Assembly: GCF_900104455.1 (NCBI RefSeq)
Contig: NZ_FNHB01000017.1
Coordinates: 1-35,196 of the forward strand
Length of the DNA stretch: 35,196 nucleotides
DNA from: Dendrosporobacter quercicolus
Lineage (GTDB): Bacteria; Bacillota; Negativicutes; DSM-1736; Dendrosporobacteraceae
Reading direction: 5' to 3'
The notes beneath the pieces were generated by a model. That model saw only the letters and a list, made by a program, of their open reading frames with translations. It had not been told where the DNA came from and did not search any database. Position 1 is the first letter of the stretch, and each line of letters begins with the position of its first letter. A program made the translations under genes and the position numbers. Shown here in pieces: positions 12,849 through 22,245 of the stretch.

Positions 12849-13898
12849 TCAATTCCGCCGATTATTATGTATAACCTTGTCAATGATTGGCGCAGCTTCC
12901 GGCGACTTTAAATATTGATAAGTTGTCGCCGGAACCAGCCGTTGAATTTCAACCCAGTTGTTTTCAGCAATCAGCTGACGGATCCGCGATGCACTGACAG
13001 CCAGACCGCCAATCGCCAGCCTGTCCATGATTTTAACCGCAATGCCGTACTCCGGCAATATTTCCGTCAGAGCGCTATTATAGGCATTGGTTGTCTGGCA
13101 GTACGGTTCATTGCCCACATAACGGCTGGTAATGCCAAGAGCCGGGGCAATCCTGGCGCCAAATATCCTGGCATCAAGCTGCGTCTGCGCCGGCAGGGTT
13201 TCATCCTCTTTCATGAAATAGCCCGGAAAAGTCGCCGCCGACACCATATATTTACCGCCGGGAATAACCGCGACATGATTGAACCCGGCCAGCCCTTCCT
13301 TCATCAGACGAAAACGGACATCGAACGGAAAGACTGACTGGTCTTCGCTTACCGCCATAACGATTACACCGGCATTTTCGGCGGCGGCTTTGGCGACCAC
13401 GGCCTGATGCCCCAGAGTAAACGGATTGCAGTTCATCACCAGACCGGCCCGGCTGCCTTCCGGCAAAGCGGCGATCTGTGTTTTCATTTCCCGGCAATAC
13501 CCATCAATTGAGCCCAGGCCGGATTCCAGCAAAACGGCAAATGGCTCGGCGCGGCCGACTTCAGTGAAACCCAGGGCGCTGAATAAGTGCGCCTTGGCTG
13601 GTTTCGTAAAAATAAAATAATGAAAAATACCGCGCCGGCCGGCTTCACTTATGAGATTGCTCACAACAGCCGCAGTCAACCCTTCGCCTTGCCGGGACTC
13701 ATCAACAGCAATATTTCTTAACACTTCTCCGGCCAGTGACCCTGTTGCAATCATTTCCCCAGCCTGAAAAAAACCGATCGTGTAATCCAGGCGGGTGGAA
13801 AAAGTCAAATCAAACTTTGCTAAAAACGCCCTGACAACCGCAACCTGCCGCTCATTCCGAAGATCAATGACCCGTTCTTCCACACTGCCCCATTGCAT
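12849..13898 (-). CDS. citC: [Citrate (pro-3S)-lyase] ligase / citramalate lyase ligase
   Basis: The 349-residue enzyme acetylates the thiol of the lyase acyl-carrier prosthetic group with acetate and ATP, activating the complex. The N-terminal third is GNAT-like (GEVLRNIAVDESRQGEGL). The nucleotidyltransferase domain follows with MNCNPFTLGHQAVVAKAA, holding the T/HxGH motif, and VSEDQSVFPFDVRFRL. The start chosen is ATG 13898, with GGAGGCG inside the citF end and the citF stop 4 bp upstream; a longer frame overlapping citF has no ribosome site. It closes the ten-gene operon. The genes that build the prosthetic group (citG, citX) are not in the window. Confidence 0.92.
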   Translation of the reverse strand: MQWGSVEERVIDLRNERQVAVVRAFLAKFDLTFSTRLDYTIGFFQAGEMIATGSLAGEVLRNIAVDESRQGEGLTAAVVSNLISEAGRRGIFHYFIFTKPAKAHLFSALGFTEVGRAEPFAVLLESGLGSIDGYCREMKTQIAALPEGSRAGLVMNCNPFTLGHQAVVAKAAAENAGVIVMAVSEDQSVFPFDVRFRLMKEGLAGFNHVAVIPGGKYMVSAATFPGYFMKEDETLPAQTQLDARIFGARIAPALGITSRYVGNEPYCQTTNAYNSALTEILPEYGIAVKIMDRLAIGGLAVSASRIRQLIAENNWVEIQRLVPATTYQYLKSPEAAPIIDKVIHNNRRN

Positions 13899-13902
13899 CC
13901 CG

Positions 13903-15444
13903 TTACGCCTCCACCTGACGTATAACATCAATGACTGTCCCGTCCCGGTATTCGACTACCGCAATGACTTTATCGCCGGTAATCAGTTGATCCGGAACAC
14001 CGGCAATTGCTTCAGCCAGCAATTTTAATTCATGAATATCCTTTACCGGCAATCCGGCGCTCGCCAGTTTTTCCTGCAAGTCGGTTCTCGCCGGGTTTAC
14101 GGCAATACCGCGTTCGGTTACCAATACATCAATAGTTTCTCCAGGCGTGGTCACCGTATGCACCTTATCCACAATAATCGGCAACCGTCCCCGCAGTAAA
14201 TTGGCCGCAACAATGGCTACTTTTGCACCGGCGGCGGCATCGGCATGCCCGCCTGAACCGCCCATAATGACGCCGTCCGAGCCGGTAGCAACATTAACAT
14301 TAAAATCAATATCAATTTCGGTTGCTCCTAAAATTACTGCATCCAGTTTATTGACAGCGCAGCCATTATTAAACGGACTGGCATAAAAACCGGCGCTGAT
14401 CTCCCGATGATTGGGATTGGCGGCTATGGAACGGACCGCCGCAAGATCAAACCCCTGGACGTCCAGCAGCTTTTTAAATAAGCCGCATTCCAGCATTTCT
14501 ACCATATAGCCGGTAATTCCGCCCAGGACAAAACTGCCGCTGATGTTTTGCTCCTCCATTATACGGCGGACAAAATGAGCAGTAGCCAGGGAAGCTCCCC
14601 CCGCACCGGTCTGAAATGAAAATCCGTTTTGAATTAAACCGGCGGCGTTAATCACTTGCGCGGCTCCGGCGGCAATTTTCAAGCCAACCGGATCTTTGGT
14701 GATTTTGGTCGTACCGGATACAATGCCGGCCGGATCCCCAACCTGATCCACTTTTACCACATAGTCGACCTTGGTTTGTTCTATTGCCGCCGGACTTAAC
14801 GGGTAGTCCGCCAAATAATCGGTTACCGCAACCACATGCGCGGCAAATTCGGCATCCGGAAAAGCATAACCCAGCGACCCGCAAGCGGCAGGGCCCTGTA
14901 CGCCGTTAAGATTACCGTAATCATCGGCCGCCGGAGCGGCAATAAAGGCAACATCAATGGTTAACTGTCCGCATTCAATGGCTCTGGCCCGTCCGCCATG
15001 CGTTCTGAGCACCACGGCGTTCTCAAGAATTCCCCGGGAAACGGCCTGCGCTACCGGACCGGACATATAGTTGGTATCCAGCGCGGTTACCACGCCCGTT
15101 TTCATATGCCCGATCATTGGCGCATGCACCGGAAAAACCGAACTCAACGCTATTTTGAGATCCCGCAGACCAAGCCTCGCCGCTATATCCAATACCATAT
15201 TGACCAATTTGTCGCCATTACGGAAATGATGGTGAAAAGACAGCGTCATACCATTGGTAACCGGAATTTTGGCAAAGGCTTCTTCCAGGCTGCCGAGCAG
15301 CTTGCTTTCGCCCGGCCGGATTTTCTTTACCGCCGGCGCCTGACGCCGCATCGACGGATTTGTTGCAAAAGCACCGGCAAAGGGAATTGCCTCGGCATAA
15401 CCTCTAATCCTTTCGGGAATTTCCCGTCCCACAGCATTAATCAC
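13903..15444 (-). CDS. citF: Citrate/citramalate lyase alpha subunit (CoA-transferase type)
   Basis: The 513-residue subunit swaps acetyl for the dicarboxylic acid on the acyl carrier protein. It starts with GTG overlapping the citE stop (GTGA). Family blocks include MTLSFHHHFRNGDKLVNMVL, SSVFPVHAPMIGHMKTGVV, THGGRARAIECGQLTIDVAF, FQTGAGGASLATAHFV and DGVIMGGSGGHADAAAGAKV. The length matches CitF. Beside glutamate mutase and methylaspartase, the real substrate is more likely (S)-citramalate, giving acetate and pyruvate, as in clostridial glutamate fermentation. Sequence alone cannot separate citrate from citramalate lyase. Confidence 0.94.
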   Translation of the reverse strand: MINAVGREIPERIRGYAEAIPFAGAFATNPSMRRQAPAVKKIRPGESKLLGSLEEAFAKIPVTNGMTLSFHHHFRNGDKLVNMVLDIAARLGLRDLKIALSSVFPVHAPMIGHMKTGVVTALDTNYMSGPVAQAVSRGILENAVVLRTHGGRARAIECGQLTIDVAFIAAPAADDYGNLNGVQGPAACGSLGYAFPDAEFAAHVVAVTDYLADYPLSPAAIEQTKVDYVVKVDQVGDPAGIVSGTTKITKDPVGLKIAAGAAQVINAAGLIQNGFSFQTGAGGASLATAHFVRRIMEEQNISGSFVLGGITGYMVEMLECGLFKKLLDVQGFDLAAVRSIAANPNHREISAGFYASPFNNGCAVNKLDAVILGATEIDIDFNVNVATGSDGVIMGGSGGHADAAAGAKVAIVAANLLRGRLPIIVDKVHTVTTPGETIDVLVTERGIAVNPARTDLQEKLASAGLPVKDIHELKLLAEAIAGVPDQLITGDKVIAVVEYRDGTVIDVIRQVEA

Positions 15445-16316
15445 TCCGCCAGCTCCTTTCGCACTTTCAGCAGCCGGGCCAAAAACAGAATCTGCCGGGC
15501 CCGGCTGACAATTGGCGCATCCACCATTTTTCCGTTCAGCGAGGCCACCCCTGAACCTTCAGCCTCCGCTTTGGCTAAAGCCGCCACAACCTGCTCCGCC
15601 CATTCAATGTCGGCTTTGGCCGGGTGATAAACGCGATGGATAACCTCAACCTGCCGGGGATTGATGGCCAGCTTGCCTTTAAAGCCAAATTGCTTGGCTG
15701 CCGCCGTGTCCTGACGCAAGCCTTCTTCATCATTGGCGTCGGTAAACGGCGTATCAATCGCCTGAATTCCGGCGGCGGCGGCGGCGTTTACCAGCAGCGA
15801 GCGAGCCGTAAATATTTCACTGCCCTCTTTGGTTCTTTGGACGCCCAAAGCGGCGCTGTAATCCTCCGCCCCCAGCGCCAGAGCCGCCACGCGGGGATGA
15901 GCCTTGGCAATCGCATAAGCCTCATAAATCCCCTGCGGCGTTTCCAGCAGGGCAATGATGCGCACCGGCTTCTGACCCGGTTGCTCAGCCGCCGCAACCA
16001 TAGCTGCAATTTTTTGTATGTCCTGTGCGGTTTCAACTTTTGGCGCCATCAAGGCGTCAGGCCGGCGGGGAACAATAACTTTAATATCCTCACCGCCGAA
16101 AGTGTCCAGCGGATTCATCCTGACAACCGTTTCGGCCGCTCCATAGTCTACATAGGTTAAAGCCTGGGCTACCAGCAGACGGGCCGCATCTTTTTCCTGC
16201 GGGGCAACGGCATCTTCCAGATCCAAAATGACCGAATCTGCCCCGAATACATCGCCGTTTTGCAGCATAGCCGGGCTGTTGCCCGGAATAAACAGCATAC
16301 TTCTGCGCAGTTCCAT
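15441..16316 (-). CDS. citE: Citrate/citramalate lyase beta subunit
   Basis: The 291-residue TIM-barrel lyase cleaves the acyl-carrier-bound (3S)-citramalyl or citryl thioester to release pyruvate or oxaloacetate. Motifs are typical of CitE: RRSMLFIPGNSPAMLQN, DSVILDLEDAVAPQEKDAAR, ETVVRMNPLDT, DALMAPKVET, ALLETPQGIYEAY, LALGAEDYSAALGV and FGFKGKLAINPRQVEVIH. The Glu/Asp Mg ligands are in LLETP and DAND. The start ATG overlaps the citD stop by one base (TGATG), which suggests translational coupling. Confidence 0.95.
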   Translation of the reverse strand: MELRRSMLFIPGNSPAMLQNGDVFGADSVILDLEDAVAPQEKDAARLLVAQALTYVDYGAAETVVRMNPLDTFGGEDIKVIVPRRPDALMAPKVETAQDIQKIAAMVAAAEQPGQKPVRIIALLETPQGIYEAYAIAKAHPRVAALALGAEDYSAALGVQRTKEGSEIFTARSLLVNAAAAAGIQAIDTPFTDANDEEGLRQDTAAAKQFGFKGKLAINPRQVEVIHRVYHPAKADIEWAEQVVAALAKAEAEGSGVASLNGKMVDAPIVSRARQILFLARLLKVRKELAE

Positions 16317-16606
16317 CAGAGCAATTCTCCTTTCAGAATTACTCCGGCGCGGCTAAGAGCCGCCAGCAGCCTGGCGGCAATTGTGCAATCCAGCGCGCCC
16401 CGGTCCACCGCTTTGATATAAATATCGGTTATTTCCTGGCGGGAAACAACCTCCTTGATTGTATTGCGTATCGCCCGTCCATACTGCGCCAATACAATAC
16501 TGTCCAGCGCAATAACAATGCCGCTGCCGCTTGCACCGGGCGCAACGGTGATCATGATATCGCCCGATTCCAGCGTCCCCGCCCGGGCAGTCTTCAACCC
16601 ACTCAT
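16316..16606 (-). CDS. citD: Citrate/citramalate lyase acyl carrier protein (gamma subunit)
   Basis: The 96-residue carrier bears a phosphoribosyl-dephospho-CoA arm. The modified Ser stands at residue 14 in AGTLESGDIMITV, exactly as in known CitD proteins. ATG 16606 follows AGGAGG; an in-frame TTG one codon upstream is not needed. It precedes citE and citF in the standard D-E-F order. Confidence 0.94.
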   Translation of the reverse strand: MSGLKTARAGTLESGDIMITVAPGASGSGIVIALDSIVLAQYGRAIRNTIKEVVSRQEITDIYIKAVDRGALDCTIAARLLAALSRAGVILKGELL

Positions 16607-16663
16607 CAAGTACCTCCTCTGACCATCTGTAAATTACGCATGCCGGATTCTTTACCTGCTCGC

Positions 16664-17596
16664 TTAAATGGTCGCCGCGTAACTCAGCCCGGCGAATCCA
16701 TCCAGATTGTCGGCTTGCGGCCCGACCACCCCGATAATCAAATAACTGTTGGTTTTAGGATCATATTTATATTCCGGAATAATCCGGAAATTCTCAATAT
16801 CCCCGGTGTTGCCGACATGCGTTCGCGGCCCCGAGCAGCCCCAAACGACGTCGCCAAAGCGGATATGACCTTCATCCACATAACACACAGCCAGTTCCTC
16901 ATTGATGAAATCAAGTACTTTTTTTTCAACCTGACGCAGGTCGGCTTCAATCGCCAGCGGATACTCCAAAACAAATCCATTATGTACATCACGGTGGCCA
17001 AACGGCAAAACAGCGCCATACTCGTGCAATAAAATCCGGGAGGTCAGGTCTTCGGCAGTATGCGCCATCTTACGGTACCGCAGCGTCTTGGTTACCACAT
17101 CAATAATTTCCTGCGGCAGCGGCCCGAATACGGTTGGCCGCACCACAATAACATCGCCGCCAACGCCAATGAGAACATCGGCATTTTCACCCAACGCCGG
17201 ATATAACAAATCAAAATGTTCGACAATGACCCGTTTATTCTGACCAATCGCCCGCTTGACGGCATCGGCCAGAACATAGATCTGGGTAAACGCCGACTCA
17301 AATCGCACATCCACATGATAAGTATGGCTGCTGAAAAAACCTTTATCAATATTCTTTAGCAACGGCAGCGGCCGTACATTGACGCCGTCGTCATCATTCG
17401 TTAGTTCCAGACCGGGAAACATGCCTTTGATCAGCGAGGATTTTCCGGCCCCCGCATCGCCAATTACCCCAATCAACCGGTCCAGGGGCGACAAATAGCG
17501 TTCACTGATTTGCTGCCCCAGCACATACATCCGGTTGCGGCCGCGTGGAGCAAAATAACTGGCATACATTAACTGCTCAAGCATCATTGATTTCAT
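16664..17596 (-). CDS. P-loop protein fused to an AlaRS second-additional-domain (tRNA_SAD-like) region
   Basis: The 310-residue protein starts at ATG 17596 after GGAGG. Residues 41-60 contain a Walker A motif, IGDAGAGKSSLIKGMF. The C-terminal half looks like the editing-type SAD domain of alanyl-tRNA synthetase: HTAED at 179-183 in the place of HTATH, and CSGPRTHVGNTGDIENFRII at 254-273 in the place of CGGTHVxxTGEIG. C254 and H260 keep two zinc-site positions, while the second His of HxxxH is Asp. No tRNA synthetase core is present. It lies between mal and citD inside the operon. I recall similar genes in clostridial methylaspartate operons, but no function is known to me. Confidence 0.75.
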   Translation of the reverse strand: MKSMMLEQLMYASYFAPRGRNRMYVLGQQISERYLSPLDRLIGVIGDAGAGKSSLIKGMFPGLELTNDDDGVNVRPLPLLKNIDKGFFSSHTYHVDVRFESAFTQIYVLADAVKRAIGQNKRVIVEHFDLLYPALGENADVLIGVGGDVIVVRPTVFGPLPQEIIDVVTKTLRYRKMAHTAEDLTSRILLHEYGAVLPFGHRDVHNGFVLEYPLAIEADLRQVEKKVLDFINEELAVCYVDEGHIRFGDVVWGCSGPRTHVGNTGDIENFRIIPEYKYDPKTNSYLIIGVVGPQADNLDGFAGLSYAATI

Positions 17597-17622
17597 TTTT
17601 ATTCCTCCGGCAGCCGCCTGAT

Positions 17623-18876
17623 TTACACCTTGCGCGCCTTGCGCAAAGCAAGAATGCGGTTCATTTCATTATAAACGATCATTAAGCCTTCATCAACGCC
17701 CATCCCGGGTTTAGCCAGTATTTGATCCGGCTTCGCCGCCATCGCGACATGCACGCAAACCTGGGCCGACCGGTCGGTTTCATTGCAAGTGCCGCCCTGA
17801 TAAGCGCCAACGCCTTTGGCCTTGCAGTATAGTACCGCCTCAATAATATTGTTGATGCCGCCCAGATCCGGGGTCTTGATTTGCAGCATATCGCCGGCGC
17901 GGTGATCGGCGAACAGTTTGATATCTTCAAGGGTGTTGCACCATTCGTCAGCCACAATTTCCACGTTAATCTTCTCGTCATGCAGTCTGGACGTAATTTG
18001 GCTCAAGACAGCAATCTGCTGATCGCGCTCCTCAACGTCGACCGGTCCTTCAATGCGCAATTTAAGCGGCGCAGCCGCCTGCTCCAGTTTCCGGAAATAC
18101 GGCACCATCCGGTCAATATCATTCTCAAAGGCAATGCCGAACGTTCCGTATACATCAATATGCAGGGTCGGCAAATAACTGTCTTGTGTCCTGAGAGCGA
18201 AAATGCGGTTTTTTAGCCAGGTAATATATTCCAGAAGCTTCTCGCCATTGCCGCCAAGTTTTTCCCCGACATTATTTATTAGCGCATGCGGCAGCACCCG
18301 GGCTTGTTTGATAATCATTTTATCCGCATTGTTATAACGGTCATCGCCGCTCTGGGTAAATACAGGAATTTCACGGTCGCTGACCGTAACGCCGTATTCT
18401 TCGGCCAGCACTTCGCACATCATTTTTTTCTTAGCCTTGGCCACAGCATCCAGAATAGCCTGCGTTACGCCATAACGCAACGCAGTATGAATGAGCCGAC
18501 CGGTTTTACCGTCAGTCATGCTGTCAATATCCTCAGCCAGTTCCCGAAAGGAGCTGAGTTCCCGTCCAACCAGCTTTGCTTTGATATCCGTCTCAATCAG
18601 CGGTATAAAATCATCCGCCAGAAACAGCGGGTCTCGTCCGCCCGCGCCGCTGTATTGCACCGCAGCGCAATCCCCGTAAGCCACCTGCCCATCCTCCAGC
18701 ACCAGCATTACCGAAACTGCTTCACCGGCTTGGCGGACATTGGTAAACCCCGGCGTCACAGGAAGTCCCTGATAGGTAAAGCCATCGTGAACCGCATTGG
18801 CCTTAATGGCCCGTTGATCGTCAAAATAAAACCCGGTTAAACCCCGTGAACAAACAACATCAACAATTTTCATCAT
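17623..18876 (-). CDS. mal: Methylaspartate ammonia-lyase
   Basis: The 417-residue enolase-superfamily enzyme removes ammonia from (2S,3S)-3-methylaspartate to give mesaconate. Catalytic and metal residues of the clostridial enzyme are found with a constant offset of three: K334 (LQIKTPDLGG) as the base, H197 (VLPHALIN), and D241, E276 and D310 as Mg ligands (HIDVYGTFG, RIEGPVD, VADEWCN). NVRQAGEAVSVMLVLEDG and YQGGTCNETDRSAQVCVHVA are family signatures. The first two codons are both ATG behind GAGGGAG. It follows glmE by 38 bp. Confidence 0.96.
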   Translation of the reverse strand: MMKIVDVVCSRGLTGFYFDDQRAIKANAVHDGFTYQGLPVTPGFTNVRQAGEAVSVMLVLEDGQVAYGDCAAVQYSGAGGRDPLFLADDFIPLIETDIKAKLVGRELSSFRELAEDIDSMTDGKTGRLIHTALRYGVTQAILDAVAKAKKKMMCEVLAEEYGVTVSDREIPVFTQSGDDRYNNADKMIIKQARVLPHALINNVGEKLGGNGEKLLEYITWLKNRIFALRTQDSYLPTLHIDVYGTFGIAFENDIDRMVPYFRKLEQAAAPLKLRIEGPVDVEERDQQIAVLSQITSRLHDEKINVEIVADEWCNTLEDIKLFADHRAGDMLQIKTPDLGGINNIIEAVLYCKAKGVGAYQGGTCNETDRSAQVCVHVAMAAKPDQILAKPGMGVDEGLMIVYNEMNRILALRKARKV

Positions 18877-18914
18877 TGAACAGCTCCCTCGAAATATTTT
18901 TAACCCCTACCTGT

Positions 18915-20366
18915 TTAGTGTGGTCGGCCTACCAGCCGGCCTTTGGAAATGGCGTAAATGTCGTCAATGACCATTTGAAAGCTGGCGTTACGGCCTTCGG
19001 CTTTGGCCCGCTCATTCATTTTTGCCTGATGGAAGTCAATGATATCCTGAGTAAAAGGCAAATTTCCGATATCAAATAGCCGGACAGCTCCGTGATTATC
19101 ACGGGCCGGCAGAATCTTATTCAGCGTGTACCGGCTTGGCGCAAACGGAACATCAAGAACGCCAGCGGCAAAGGCGGCCACTGTTCCCTGCGCAAAGTCG
19201 CCGTTGCCCAGTTCATAAACCTTGTCTAAAATGCAGCGGGTTTCGGCTTTGATAATATCTATCTCACTCTGCACCTCAATGCTCAGCGGGAATGGCTGAT
19301 CAGCCAGCATGTTAATCAGCTGGCGGGTAGTCTTAAGGCCCTGGGCGTTCGCCTCTTTGGTCGGGATGCCCAATGCTTCATGCGGCGTTTTCACAATTAC
19401 CTTGGTCGCCTTGGCCAAAGCGGCCGCGGCGGCTCCCCAGGAAATCACCCCGAAAGCTTTGGCTTCATCCTGCGGGAACCCTCCCATCCATTGATGAAAC
19501 ACCGTAGTCAGAACGCAATCAGGATAGCCGTGATTGTTCAGATATTCCTCCGCCAGTTGTTCCAATGCTTTAATTGCCGCAATGTCCTGAAACAAATTGC
19601 CGCATTGCCCATAGCCCAGCGTAATATTCTTAACCCCTTGCTCGGCCGCCAAAATGCCTTCAATAATAGCAACAGCATGAGAAACGCTTGGCGGAACCAG
19701 CGTACCGGTAAGCGGCCCGAACGGCTCACGGTTAATTTCAATGCCATGCTCGGCGTAAATACCAACAAGCCTGTCGCAATATTGCCAGTCATAAATGGTC
19801 TTTTCCAGCGATACACTCTTGGCATAAGGAATATTGTAGGAAATTCCACCGCCTTCATAAGCGGTATAGCCTCCGGCCAAGGTAATTTCACCTAGCAGCC
19901 TGGCGTCAGGCGTGCCATGCCGGACCTGCAGCGGCCCATTAACGCTCTCAATTACTTTGCGAACCCCGGCCACGCCGTGGTTTACCGCCGGGAAGCCGTT
20001 TAATAGGGAACGCCCGGCCCGCTTGCTCTCCTCAATGCCATTTTCAGCTTCGGCATATTGATTTTGACGGGTATAGCTGTCAATGGTCGTTGGCAGCAAA
20101 TCAGCCTCGCCTTCAGTGCGCAGAAAATTAAGCAGATTAATATGCTCGTTGATTAACGCCACTCCCGCCCGTGGCTGCGTTAACGTCCGGCCATTTTTTT
20201 TTGCTTTCACCAGCTGTTTGGCAAAATGTTTTTTCGCCGGAATATTTTCGTGATATTTGACAGCTTCAGCAAAATCAACCGCAGCGCCGGTCGGCCACTG
20301 ATTAAGCACCTCGCCGCGAATGGCATAAAATTGGTCATGGGTCCATTTCTTATTTTTAAGTTCCAT
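18915..20366 (-). CDS. glmE: Glutamate mutase epsilon subunit
   Basis: The 483-residue TIM-barrel subunit of B12-dependent glutamate mutase rearranges L-glutamate to methylaspartate by a radical mechanism. The substrate-binding arginine claw is intact at the positions of the clostridial enzyme: R66 (LTQPRAGVA), R100 (SYTRQNQ) and R149 (QVRHGTPD), with E171 in TAYEGGG. Length matches the family. ATG overlaps the glmL end by 11 bp with GGAGGAATCACC as the ribosome site inside glmL. It pairs with GlmS, which carries the cofactor. Confidence 0.97.
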   Translation of the reverse strand: MELKNKKWTHDQFYAIRGEVLNQWPTGAAVDFAEAVKYHENIPAKKHFAKQLVKAKKNGRTLTQPRAGVALINEHINLLNFLRTEGEADLLPTTIDSYTRQNQYAEAENGIEESKRAGRSLLNGFPAVNHGVAGVRKVIESVNGPLQVRHGTPDARLLGEITLAGGYTAYEGGGISYNIPYAKSVSLEKTIYDWQYCDRLVGIYAEHGIEINREPFGPLTGTLVPPSVSHAVAIIEGILAAEQGVKNITLGYGQCGNLFQDIAAIKALEQLAEEYLNNHGYPDCVLTTVFHQWMGGFPQDEAKAFGVISWGAAAAALAKATKVIVKTPHEALGIPTKEANAQGLKTTRQLINMLADQPFPLSIEVQSEIDIIKAETRCILDKVYELGNGDFAQGTVAAFAAGVLDVPFAPSRYTLNKILPARDNHGAVRLFDIGNLPFTQDIIDFHQAKMNERAKAEGRNASFQMVIDDIYAISKGRLVGRPH

Positions 20367-21750
20367 GGTGATTCCTCCGCACGATATATTTTTTCATCAT
20401 TCTCACTGCCACCTCAGGATAATCCTCACACAATAACCCCATTGACGCTAAAATATAATCCTGATCAACCGCAAACGCAGGGTGCTTAGGCTTTAATACC
20501 GGTGAATCGGCGCTGTCATAGAGAATACCCGCCAGGATTTCCTCCGGCCGGTTATGATTGATGATCACGCCGCCTGTACCGATGACCGTTTGTACGTCAC
20601 TTAAATCCTTCCCTTCCTGCACGCAAACCCGCCCCAGCACCGAATACACCATCTCCAGGCGGCCGGCATGCCGGTCGGCGCCCAGTTTGGTACAAGCCCG
20701 GCCCATCGCCGCTTCCAGTCTCAGTTCTCGCTCCGTCTGCGGCAAATGATCGATATTGGCCGCCACACGTTCGATATACTCCACAACCTCGGCTTCAGTG
20801 GTTTGGGCGAAGCCGGCAATCAGCCCCGGCCCGGCCGCCTGCAACAGAGCCGCCGCACTATAGCGCATGCCCAGGTCGCCTTCGACCGTCCGTTTGCCAA
20901 ATGGTTCCGGCAGTCCGCGCAATACGGCATTTGTCGTCGGCTGACCGGCGGCAATCGAGTAAATATCAGTGGTAGCTCCGCCAATATCCACGACCATCAG
21001 CTCGCCGGCGCCGGGTTCTTTATTTGTCCCGGTGCTTAGCAATTCCGCCGCTTTTAAAACAGCCGCCGGCGTTGGCATAACCAAGCGGTCCACCAATTCA
21101 TTGGCCTTATGCAAGCCCTTGGCCTCGACAATTCGCTGCAGGAATATCTTTCTAATGGTCTGCCTGGCCGGCTCAATGTTCAGTTCATTCAGCCTGGGCA
21201 TCACATTGGCGGTTGGTGCAACCTGAGACATTGTCGTTGATAAAATGCCGACAACCTCAGGGGTAACCGATTTGTTGCCGGCAACAATGATCGGAATATC
21301 TTTGCCCAGATCTTTCAGTAGCGCTGCATTATGTAAAATTACCAGCCGGTTGCCGCCATCTGTTCCGCCTGCCAGCAAAATAATATCCGGATTTAGCTGG
21401 TTAATTTCCGCGATCTCATACGCACTGAGTTCATGACTGAATACGCCAAGCACGCGCGCTCCCGCACCAAGCGCCGCCCGGTTGGCGGCTTCAGCCGTAA
21501 GCTCCGGCACCAGCCCGACCGCCACCATTTTCAGCCCGCCGGCTGCACTTGAACAGCCCAGAACCTTTGCGAATTCCAATGATCCGGTAACCTCAAACAA
21601 CTGTTTGAGCGCCTGCTTCAAACCGATCGTGATATCGGTATTTACTGTGGTTATCCCGCGGGCTGTCCCCAGGATGATTTCCCGTTCCACATCGACTGCC
21701 GTTAGTTTGGTAAACGTGCTGCCGAAATCAATAAGCAGAACATTAGTCAC
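20356..21750 (-). CDS. glmL: Glutamate mutase reactivase GlmL
   Basis: The 464-residue ASKHA-fold ATPase is the MutL/GlmL protein found between the two glutamate mutase genes. Motifs: [18 protein letters not shown] (phosphate 1), [27 protein letters not shown] (phosphate 2) and [11 protein letters not shown] (adenosine). It is thought to exchange damaged cobalamin, like other B12-enzyme reactivases. GTG start overlaps the glmS stop by 8 bp (GTGACTAA). Its order glmS-glmL-glmE matches clostridia. Confidence 0.95.
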   Translation of the reverse strand: MTNVLLIDFGSTFTKLTAVDVEREIILGTARGITTVNTDITIGLKQALKQLFEVTGSLEFAKVLGCSSAAGGLKMVAVGLVPELTAEAANRAALGAGARVLGVFSHELSAYEIAEINQLNPDIILLAGGTDGGNRLVILHNAALLKDLGKDIPIIVAGNKSVTPEVVGILSTTMSQVAPTANVMPRLNELNIEPARQTIRKIFLQRIVEAKGLHKANELVDRLVMPTPAAVLKAAELLSTGTNKEPGAGELMVVDIGGATTDIYSIAAGQPTTNAVLRGLPEPFGKRTVEGDLGMRYSAAALLQAAGPGLIAGFAQTTEAEVVEYIERVAANIDHLPQTERELRLEAAMGRACTKLGADRHAGRLEMVYSVLGRVCVQEGKDLSDVQTVIGTGGVIINHNRPEEILAGILYDSADSPVLKPKHPAFAVDQDYILASMGLLCEDYPEVAVRMMKKYIVRRNHHGT

Positions 21751-22180
21751 GGCTCAGACCTCTTTCTTGTAAATCCTGCTGCAAATCCTCAATGACCCGT
21801 TCCAGTAAAACACCCGGTTCATACACCCGGTTATAACCCATTTCCAAAAACTTTTCCTTCACTTCATGAAAATCAGTTTTTCCTACCACCAGATTGCCGC
21901 CGACATACAGCAAAATATCGCCGATTCCGGCTTCTTCACAACGCCCGCGCAATCCCCTGCAGTCAATTTCACCATGTCCATACAGTGACGCCACCAAAAT
22001 CGCCTTGGCATCTGTTTCAATTGCGGCATTCACAAAATCTTCCTGCGGCACCAGTACGCCAAGATTAACCACCTCATAGCCGGCGGCGGTAATGACATGT
22101 TCCAGTATTTTATTCCCGACAGCGTGACAATCAGCGCCAATAACGCCTAAAATCACCTTAGTTCTTTCCTGTTGCATCAT
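21743..22180 (-). CDS. glmS: Glutamate mutase sigma (B12-binding) subunit
   Basis: The 145-residue Rossmann-like subunit binds adenosylcobalamin base-off. The DxHxxG motif is D17-C-H19-A-V-G22, with H19 the cobalt ligand. [14 protein letters not shown] and [12 protein letters not shown] are the other cofactor-loop motifs. ATG ATG follows AGGGGTAATCA. A few extra C-terminal residues (QERGLSRD) overlap the glmL start. It is the first structural gene after gntR, 65 bp on. Confidence 0.96.
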   Translation of the reverse strand: MMQQERTKVILGVIGADCHAVGNKILEHVITAAGYEVVNLGVLVPQEDFVNAAIETDAKAILVASLYGHGEIDCRGLRGRCEEAGIGDILLYVGGNLVVGKTDFHEVKEKFLEMGYNRVYEPGVLLERVIEDLQQDLQERGLSRD

Positions 22181-22245
22181 TGATTACCCCTTTTTTATCG
22201 TTTTTTAACAGCGGTTGCCGTCCTATGTTGTGAAAATGCAAAAAA

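Noticed and set aside
12849-12851. Citrate fermentation as the role of citCDEF
   Set aside because: No citrate transporter, oxaloacetate decarboxylase, citG or citX is seen, and the genes share an operon with glutamate mutase.
14998-15627. 209-codon plus-strand frame opposite citF/citE
   Set aside because: Antisense to two confirmed genes.
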